This document shows positions 58,123-64,000 of a stretch of DNA of 64,000 nucleotides, piece by piece (position 1 is the first letter of the stretch; each line of letters starts with the position of its first letter). The DNA is taken from assembly GCF_947090775.1 (NCBI RefSeq), contig NZ_OX352321.1:3968001-4032000 (forward strand), in the 5' to 3' direction. This DNA is from Pseudarthrobacter sp. MM222. GTDB taxonomy: Bacteria; Actinomycetota; Actinomycetes; Actinomycetales; Micrococcaceae. Under the pieces are notes generated by a model, which saw nothing but the letters and a program-made list of their open reading frames with translations, did not search any database and was not told the DNA's origin. Both the position numbers and the translations under genes were made by a program.

Positions 58123-58664
58123 GCGCCCACCTCCTGCTTCAGTGCGGACAGTTCATCCCTGGTGCCCATGATCCGGATCAGCCCGGCCTCGGTGTCCCGG
58201 ACCTCCTTGCGCAGCCGGGCGGCGTCCTCGGGGTTGCGGACGTTGACGCCGTGGACGTAGAGCGTTGAGGTGGACCTGTCCACCTCAACCACCAGCGAAC
58301 CCGGAATCAGTGAGAGCACGTGCCCGGTCGCGGTCACCAGCAGGTCCGAATGGCTCCGCAGCGGGACAGCGACGACGGCGCTGATCACCTTCGGCCCCTT
58401 GGCCACCGCCAGGTACAGCACCTGGAAGCTCGCCGCCACGACCTTGGCCAGGAAGGTCAGGGCAAAGGGAACGGCGCGCAGTACGTTGAAGCGCCCGCCC
58501 AGCTCCACCGGCGGCAGATAAAACAGCCTGGCCACCACGATTGCGATGAGGGCGCCGAACAGCAGGTTGCCGGGACTGAAATCCTGCCAGAGGGCACCCC
58601 AGACGATCACCAGCCAGACCAGCAGCGGAAGCTCCTGGCGCAGGGAAATCCGTTTCCGGCTCAT
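58119..58664 (-). CDS. mnhE: Na+/H+ antiporter subunit E
   Basis: The 181-residue MnhE/MrpE protein has two to three N-terminal helices (LPLLVWLVIVWGALWQDF, GNLLFGALIAIVVARLFYLPP) and a cytoplasmic C-terminal domain with TATGHVLSLIPGSLVVEVDRSTSTLYVH. ATG 58664 overlaps the mnhD stop (ATGA). A longer reading to 59009 runs into mnhD and is rejected. Confidence 0.88.
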   Translation of the reverse strand: MSRKRISLRQELPLLVWLVIVWGALWQDFSPGNLLFGALIAIVVARLFYLPPVELGGRFNVLRAVPFALTFLAKVVAASFQVLYLAVAKGPKVISAVVAVPLRSHSDLLVTATGHVLSLIPGSLVVEVDRSTSTLYVHGVNVRNPEDAARLRKEVRDTEAGLIRIMGTRDELSALKQEVGA

Positions 58665-60301
58665 TTCTGGCCGCCTTGCAAAGCCGGTTGCGCCTGGTCG
58701 GGCTGCGGCGCGGGTTGGGCCAGGGGCGGAACCGGGGCGTCCCCGCCGAGGACCGCGTGGATGTAGCCGGTGCGGTCCAGCATCTCCTCGGCGGACTGGT
58801 CCGCCACCCGGAACAGCGGACCGGCGAACACGGTCAGCGCCACGCCGAAGACCACCAGCCCCAGGGTGGAGCCCACCATGGTCCGCGGCAGCAGGGTGAC
58901 GTTGGTCTTGCCGCCCCGGTCGCCGGTGGCCGAGTCCTCGGGGGAGGCCAGCAGTACCGGGTCGGGATATTCGGCGTCCTCGGGCTTCCGCCAGAAGGCA
59001 CGGTTCCAAACCCTTGCGATCGCCAGCAGTGTCAGCAAGCTGGTCAGCACTCCCCCGATCACCAGGGCGTAGGCCAGCGGGGTACCCAGCTGGACACCGG
59101 CCTGCAGCAGCCCGAGCTTGCCGAGGAAGCCGGAGAACGGGGGAATCCCCGCCAGATTCATAGCCGGAATGAAGAACAGCACGGCCAGCACCGGGGAGAG
59201 CTTGGCCAGGCCCGCGACGCGGTCCATGGAGGAACTTCCGCCCCGGCGTTCGATCAGGCCCGTAACCAGGAACAGGCTCGTCTGGATGGTGATGTGGTGG
59301 GCCACGTAGAAGACGGCCGCCGCCAGGCCGGCCACGGAGGACATCGCGAGCCCGAAGACCATGTAGCCAATGTGGCTGACCAGGGTGAAGGACAGAAGTC
59401 GCTTGATGTCGCTCTGGGCGAGGGCACCCAAAATTCCGACCACCATGGTCAGTAAGGCCGCGACCATCAGCGGCGTATTGAGCGTGTCCCCGGGGAAGAG
59501 CAGGGTTTCGGTGCGGACCATCGCGTAGACGCCCACCTTGGTCAGCAGCCCCGCGAACACCGCGGTGACGGGGGCCGGCGCCGTCGGATAGGAGTCGGGG
59601 AGCCAGAAGGACAGCGGGAAGACGGCGGCCTTGATGCCGAAGGCGACGAGCAGCATGACGTGCAGCAGGTTCCGCGTGCCCGGGTCAAGGTCGGCGAGCT
59701 TGATGGCGAGGTCTGCCATGTTGATGGTTCCGGTGGCGCCGTAGACCATCGCGATCGCGATCAGGAAGAGCACGGAGGAGACCACCGAGACCACCACGTA
59801 GGTCACCCCCGCCCGGATCCGCGGCCCGGTCCCGCCCAGGGTCATGAGCACGTAGCTGGCGGTCAGGAGGATCTCAAAGCCCACGTAGAGGTTGAACAGG
59901 TCCCCGGACAGGAAGGCGTTGGACACCCCGGCCACCAGGATCAGGTAGGTGGGGTGGAAGATCGAGACGGGCGCGTCCCGGTCCCCGTCGGCCATACCTT
60001 GCCCGGTGGCGTAGACCAGCACCGCGAGACTCACCGTGGAGGAGACCACCAGCATCAGCGAGGAGAACTGGTCCACCACCATCACGATGCCCCAGGGCGG
60101 CAGCCAGCCCCCGATATTGACGGCGGCGGTGCCGCCCTGCCAGACGGAGGCGAGCAGCAGGCATTCCAGCAGCAATGTCAGGGAGAGCAGCGCGATGCTG
60201 ACCGCGCGCTGGGCCCGGGAGTGCCGGATCAGCAGGAAGGTCAGCGCGGCGCCGAGGATGGGAAGTACGACGGCGAGCGGGGCGAAACTGGCGAGGTTCA
60301 C
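58661..60301 (-). CDS. mnhD: Na+/H+ antiporter subunit D (NuoN-like)
   Basis: The 546-residue polytopic protein is homologous to complex I proton-pumping subunits: about 14 helices, key residues in VGFEILLTASYVLMTLGG (the conserved Glu) and AFGIKAAVFPLSFWLPDSYPTAPAPVTAVFAGLLTKVG (conserved Lys, Pro-Thr motif). It probably carries cation/proton exchange. 4-bp overlaps with mnhC and mnhE. A short soluble loop near residue 475 (EDSATGDRGGKTNVT) is unusual but not disruptive. Confidence 0.9.
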   Translation of the reverse strand: MNLASFAPLAVVLPILGAALTFLLIRHSRAQRAVSIALLSLTLLLECLLLASVWQGGTAAVNIGGWLPPWGIVMVVDQFSSLMLVVSSTVSLAVLVYATGQGMADGDRDAPVSIFHPTYLILVAGVSNAFLSGDLFNLYVGFEILLTASYVLMTLGGTGPRIRAGVTYVVVSVVSSVLFLIAIAMVYGATGTINMADLAIKLADLDPGTRNLLHVMLLVAFGIKAAVFPLSFWLPDSYPTAPAPVTAVFAGLLTKVGVYAMVRTETLLFPGDTLNTPLMVAALLTMVVGILGALAQSDIKRLLSFTLVSHIGYMVFGLAMSSVAGLAAAVFYVAHHITIQTSLFLVTGLIERRGGSSSMDRVAGLAKLSPVLAVLFFIPAMNLAGIPPFSGFLGKLGLLQAGVQLGTPLAYALVIGGVLTSLLTLLAIARVWNRAFWRKPEDAEYPDPVLLASPEDSATGDRGGKTNVTLLPRTMVGSTLGLVVFGVALTVFAGPLFRVADQSAEEMLDRTGYIHAVLGGDAPVPPLAQPAPQPDQAQPALQGGQK

Positions 60302-60879
60302 TGTCCGCCTCCTTCCAGTCCTGGTGCGGTCACCCTGGGCGAGCCCGGCTGTTCTTCCGCGGCGACGCTTTCGGCGTTGAGCGTGCGGTCGGCCACCTTG
60401 ACGGTGGCGGCGGTCCTTGCGGCGGGGGTGTCGGTGATCCCTTCACCGTCCGAGCCGATCATGGTGAGCGGAAATTCCGAGGTCTCCACCGGGATCACGG
60501 CGTCATCCTCAGCGTCGAAGCTGGGGGTCTCGGCGACGCGGCGGTCTTCGGCGTCGTCCTGGATCTCGTCCTGGCGGGCCAGCACCCAGGTGCGGTAGAT
60601 GATGCCGAGCATGAACGCGGTAACCGCGAAGGAGATCACGATCGAGGTCAGGATCAGCGCTTGCGGCAGCGGGTCGTTGTAGTCCTCGGGGTTGGTGTCC
60701 TTGTTGAACAGCGGAGCGAGCCCGGCGTAGCCGCCGGTGGCGAGGATCAGGAGGTTGGTGGCGTTCGCCAGCAGCATCAGACCGAGGAGCACCCGGGTGA
60801 GGCTGCGCTCCAGGATCAGGTAGATGCCGCAGGCGTACAGGGCGCCCATGACAGTCAGCAGGGTCAGGTTGACGCTCAT
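60298..60879 (-). CDS. mnhC: Na+/H+ antiporter subunit C (NuoK-like)
   Basis: The 193-residue MnhC has three NuoK-like helices in its first 110 residues, with LERSLTRVLLGLMLLANATNLLILATGG and DPLPQALILTSIVISFAVTAFMLG. A long acidic cytoplasmic tail (about residues 115-193) is richer than usual in this family. 4-bp overlaps with mnhA and mnhD. Confidence 0.88.
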   Translation of the reverse strand: MSVNLTLLTVMGALYACGIYLILERSLTRVLLGLMLLANATNLLILATGGYAGLAPLFNKDTNPEDYNDPLPQALILTSIVISFAVTAFMLGIIYRTWVLARQDEIQDDAEDRRVAETPSFDAEDDAVIPVETSEFPLTMIGSDGEGITDTPAARTAATVKVADRTLNAESVAAEEQPGSPRVTAPGLEGGGQ

Positions 60880-63800
60880 GCCTGCCTCCTGGCGGTGGAG
60901 CCGGTGGCTTCGGCGGGGACCTGGTCGGTCTCCTGGTCTTCGGCGGGGACCTGGCCCGTCTCCTGGTCTTCGGGCGGCGCTCCCGGATGTTCTTCGAAGT
61001 GTTCGTCGATTTCCGCGCCGAGGCTGCGCAGCACGTCCAGCACCAGCCCGACGACGACGATGTAGACGCCGATATCGAAGAGGGTCGAGGTGACGAATTT
61101 GATGTCGCCGAAGACCGGCAGCCAGAGTTCGATGATGGCGCTCTGGAACACCTGTCCGCCGAGCAGCAGGGGTGCGACGCCGGAGGCAGCGGCCGTGGCG
61201 AGGCCGATGCCGAGCAGGGCGCCGGCGCTGACCGGCGTGGCCTCGCGGAGCTCAAAGCGGCCGCCGGCGAGGTAGCGCATGGTGAGGGCCAGCCCGGCGG
61301 TGAGTCCGCCGGCGAAGCCTCCGCCGGGGAGGTTGTGGCCGGCCAGGAGCAGGTAGACCGAGAACACGATCATGGTGTGGAAGACCAACCGGGTGACCAC
61401 TTCGAAGATGATCGAGCGCCGCTCAGGCGCCAGGGTCCGGCCCGCCACGAGCCAGGCGTCGCGGCTGGAGGCCGCAAAGCGGCGGCTCATGGCAAGGGCG
61501 GCGTCGTCCCGGGTGTTGCCGCGCGCCCCGCGGAGGCGGCCTACGGTTCCTTCGGCGACAGTGGAGGACGCCCGGATGCCGTCCCCGCGCCCGCGGACGA
61601 AGATGAGGCTGGCAACTCCGGTGGCCGCCAGGGCGAGCACGGAGATCTCCCCGAAGGTGTCCCACGCGCGGATGTCCACCAGCGTGACGTTGACGATGTT
61701 CAGCCCGCCGCCGCCTTCGTAGGCCAGTCTCGGGAACTCGAGCGAGACCGGGCTGGCCACGCGGGCCCCCAGGGCGTAGATCGCGGCGTAAACCATCGTG
61801 ATGCCGAACGCGACGCCGATGATGACCCGGACCACGCGGTACTTGCCGCCGGTCCGGTCCCGCAGCTCGGCGGGCAGGCTCCGCATGGCCAGGACAAACG
61901 CCACCAGGATGATGGTTTCGACCAGCATCTGGGTCAGGGCCAGGTCCGGCGCGCCCTGCAATGCGAACATCAGGGCGATGCCGTAGCCCGTGACGGAGAC
62001 CATCAGCACGGCGAGGAAGCGCTTATTGGCGCGCACCGCGGCGAATGCGCCGATCACGGTCCCGGCACCGACAACCAGCTGCAGCGGGGAGTTCGGATCA
62101 AGAAAGTACAGGTCCTCCGGCAGGGGCTTCCGCGCCGCGACCAGCGCCGTGAGCGGGAGGACGAACGCCACGGTCAGGATGACGGAGAGGTAGAAGAACA
62201 AGGATCCACGCTGGGTCCGGCCGGTGACCCAGACGGCGGCGTCGTCGAGCGCCCCGATGACCAGCTGGTAGCTGCGGTCCCCGTCGATCCAGCCCGGGAC
62301 CAGGCTCTGAAGCCGGGCCACTGCATTGCGGGCGTAGAACATGGCCAGGCCGAGGAGGAAGGTGACGGCGGTCAGACCGAGCGCCGGCGTGAAGCCGTGC
62401 CACAGTGCCAGATGGCCCGCGGCGGCCGCTGCGGCTCCGCCGTCGGCCGCTGTTCCGTCGGCGAAGAGGGCGGCGTAGGGCTGGATCCAGCCGTCCACGG
62501 GGTCCGGCCATAAGCCGTAAACAATGGTCAGCAGGCTCAGGACGGCAGGGGCGGCGAGGAATGCCGGCTTGATCGGTTTGAATGGGGTGGCCTCGACACC
62601 GGGCTTCACCGCGAAGGCTCCCCACATAAAGCGGGCGCTGTAGGCGAACGTCAGAATGGAGCCGAGTACGAGCCCCGCCAGGAGCGCCGGACCCCACGGC
62701 CCCGTGGCGGGATCGGTGCCGTAGTGGACGAACGCCTCGAAAACGGACTCCTTCGCCACAAACCCGGCGAGCGGCGGAATGCCCGCCATGGACGCGGCGC
62801 CGATCGCGGCCACGATGGCCAGCGCCCGGGCGGACCCAAAGACTCCGGAGAGCTTCCGGATATCGCGGGTTCCGGCCTGGTGGTCGATGATGCCCACCAC
62901 CAGGAAGAGTGTCGCCTTGAAGAGCCCGTGCGCCAGCAGCAGCGCCAGGCCGGCGAGGGCTGCGTCCGGTTTGCCCAGCCCCACCACCATGGTCAGGAAG
63001 CCGAGCTGGCTGACGGTGCCGTAGGCGAGGATGAGCTTGATGTCCGTCTGGCGCAGCGCGCGGTACCCGCCGACCAGCATGGTGGCCAGGCCAAGGCCCA
63101 GCACCAGCGGCAGCCAGAACGCCGTTTCGGCGAACCCCGGGGCAAGCCGTGCCACGAGGTAGATACCGGCCTTCACCATGGCGGCGGCGTGCAGGTAGGC
63201 ACTGACCGGCGTCGGGGCTGCCATGGCGCCGGGAAGCCAGAAATGGAAGGGGACGAGCGCCGACTTGGTGATGGCACCGATCAGAATGAGAACGACGGCG
63301 GCGCCCACCGTGGCTCCGGCGGGTCCCGTTACCAGGTCCGGAGCCTGCTCCAGGATGTCCGAGATCCGGTAAGTCCCGGCGCTGAAGCCCAGCATGATCA
63401 GGCCCACGAGCATCGCCAGCCCGCCCGCGGTGGTCACGATCAGGGCCTGCAAAGCCGAGCGGCGGGCCGACAGCCGGGTCCGTGCATAGCCGATCAGCAG
63501 ATACGACAGGACCGTGGTCAGTTCCCAGAAGATGAACATCAGGAGTAGGTCGTCCGCGGTGACGAGCCCGAACATCGCCCCCGCGAAGGCCAGCAGCTGC
63601 GCGCCGAAGCCGCCAAGGTAGTCATCCGTGGTCTTGAAATACCGGGCGCAGTAGACGAGCACCAGGGCGCCGACACCCAGGATCAGCAGGGACATCACCC
63701 AGGCCAGGGCGTCCATGCGGAAGGCGAGCTCCAGCTGCAGCCCGGGTATCCACGGCAGCACCTCTGCCGTTCCGGCGTGCGCAGGGTCCGCACCAGCGTC

Positions 63801-63974
63801 CGGATAGACCGCGCCGTACTGCAGGACCAGCCAGATGAACGATCCCGCCGGCACCGCGGCGAGGGCGTAGAACGAGTTGCGGCCGAACTTCCGGAAGAGA
63901 AACGGCGCCACGGCAGCCACCGCAAAGTGCACGGCAAGGACTGTGATCACTGGTAACTCCGCAACGTCAGGCAT
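60876..63974 (-). CDS. mnhA: Na+/H+ antiporter subunit A fused to MnhB
   Basis: The 1032-residue protein has the NuoL-like MrpA core (residues 1-750) with MFIFWELTTVLSYLLIGY, the key lysine region KSALVPFHFWLPGAMAAPTPVSAYLHAA and KATLFLVVGIIDHQAGTRD, then a C-terminal MrpA/MbhE extension with VSVTGYGIALMFALQGAPDLALTQMLVE. The last 170 residues are an MnhB domain (LVFHTMIVFSVYLLLAGHN, PGGGFAGGLTAGLALTMRYLAGG). No separate mnhB is present. First gene of mnhACDEFG; its promoter lies beyond the window or in the last 26 bp. Confidence 0.9.
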   Translation of the reverse strand: MPDVAELPVITVLAVHFAVAAVAPFLFRKFGRNSFYALAAVPAGSFIWLVLQYGAVYPDAGADPAHAGTAEVLPWIPGLQLELAFRMDALAWVMSLLILGVGALVLVYCARYFKTTDDYLGGFGAQLLAFAGAMFGLVTADDLLLMFIFWELTTVLSYLLIGYARTRLSARRSALQALIVTTAGGLAMLVGLIMLGFSAGTYRISDILEQAPDLVTGPAGATVGAAVVLILIGAITKSALVPFHFWLPGAMAAPTPVSAYLHAAAMVKAGIYLVARLAPGFAETAFWLPLVLGLGLATMLVGGYRALRQTDIKLILAYGTVSQLGFLTMVVGLGKPDAALAGLALLLAHGLFKATLFLVVGIIDHQAGTRDIRKLSGVFGSARALAIVAAIGAASMAGIPPLAGFVAKESVFEAFVHYGTDPATGPWGPALLAGLVLGSILTFAYSARFMWGAFAVKPGVEATPFKPIKPAFLAAPAVLSLLTIVYGLWPDPVDGWIQPYAALFADGTAADGGAAAAAAGHLALWHGFTPALGLTAVTFLLGLAMFYARNAVARLQSLVPGWIDGDRSYQLVIGALDDAAVWVTGRTQRGSLFFYLSVILTVAFVLPLTALVAARKPLPEDLYFLDPNSPLQLVVGAGTVIGAFAAVRANKRFLAVLMVSVTGYGIALMFALQGAPDLALTQMLVETIILVAFVLAMRSLPAELRDRTGGKYRVVRVIIGVAFGITMVYAAIYALGARVASPVSLEFPRLAYEGGGGLNIVNVTLVDIRAWDTFGEISVLALAATGVASLIFVRGRGDGIRASSTVAEGTVGRLRGARGNTRDDAALAMSRRFAASSRDAWLVAGRTLAPERRSIIFEVVTRLVFHTMIVFSVYLLLAGHNLPGGGFAGGLTAGLALTMRYLAGGRFELREATPVSAGALLGIGLATAAASGVAPLLLGGQVFQSAIIELWLPVFGDIKFVTSTLFDIGVYIVVVGLVLDVLRSLGAEIDEHFEEHPGAPPEDQETGQVPAEDQETDQVPAEATGSTARRQA

Positions 63975-64000
63975 TCGATGGTCAAAAGTTGGAGCAGGCG

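Noticed and set aside
60987..62513. 508-codon + strand frame opposite mnhA
   Set aside because: Antisense to the Mrp antiporter subunit, which has clear family motifs; composition is Gly/Asp/His-rich artefact.

Overview
This is a 64 kb stretch of a high-GC actinobacterial chromosome. Gene content and protein style point to the Micrococcaceae, most like Arthrobacter or Pseudarthrobacter. Supporting signs are frequent GTG starts, GTGA and ATGA overlaps, an HspR/HAIR-controlled dnaK operon, a SAM-IV type riboswitch, a guanidine-III (ykkC-III) riboswitch and an actinobacterial ECF sigma/anti-sigma pair. I saw no rRNA, tRNA, prophage, insertion sequence or CRISPR array. Most of the window is core or near-core metabolism, transport and stress response. 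The interest lies in regulatory RNA, promoter architecture, repeats and a few odd fusions.

Layout. 0-2 kb: end of a membrane/secreted gene cluster (partial polytopic protein, two tiny membrane proteins, a secreted LamG-like protein). 2-6 kb: trpF, HutD/Ves, a guanidine-III riboswitch with a paired SMR (Gdx-like) exporter, an aldo/keto reductase and an MBL-fold hydrolase, closed by a 38-bp hairpin. 6-9 kb: a DEAD-box RNA helicase with a basic low-complexity tail, a structured RNA/terminator element, and a small conserved hypothetical gene. 9-14.8 kb: methyltransferase, two MFS exporters, trmB, a DUF1206 protein. 14.8-19.3 kb: a 602-residue coiled-coil protein of unknown function, then an ECF sigma/anti-sigma pair divergent from a lipoprotein, with near-identical ECF-type promoters on both sides. 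19.4-28 kb: a SWIM/SNF2 helicase, then urtABCDE for urea uptake. 28-33 kb: dnaK-grpE-dnaJ-hspR with two HAIR operators over the dnaK promoter, and an acidic repeat protein. 33-38 kb: two divergent regulator/target pairs (TetR with an NAD-binding epimerase, MarR with an MMPL exporter). 38-48 kb: methyltransferase, DHFR-like protein, LysE exporter, LMW phosphatase overlapping a P-loop kinase-PabB fusion, cardiolipin synthase, PabC, a GT2 and an ATP-grasp protein. 48-50.5 kb: a 102-bp tandem repeat array whose hairpin shows a compensatory change, then a SAM-IV type riboswitch driving DUF1737-rhodanese-metZ. 50.6-53.5 kb: a GCS2 ligase and an XRE-MurA fusion. 53.6-57 kb: ykoC-ykoD-ykoE (thiamine-precursor ECF transporter) under a TPP riboswitch. 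57-64 kb: DUF4235 protein and an Mrp Na+/H+ antiporter operon with fused MnhA-MnhB.

How the genes work together: three metabolite-sensing RNAs (guanidinium, SAM, thiamine pyrophosphate) each sit directly upstream of a matching transporter or biosynthetic operon. PabB and PabC lie within 4 kb and would jointly make p-aminobenzoate, but no glutaminase (PabA) is visible. The sigma factor probably drives its own operon and the divergent lipoprotein. HspR closes a negative feedback loop on its own operon. No single large undescribed system is evident. The best candidates for new biology are the 602-residue S1-like/coiled-coil protein (14839-16647), the hairpin repeat array (48072-48310) and the structured RNA upstream of the helicase (8239-8329).
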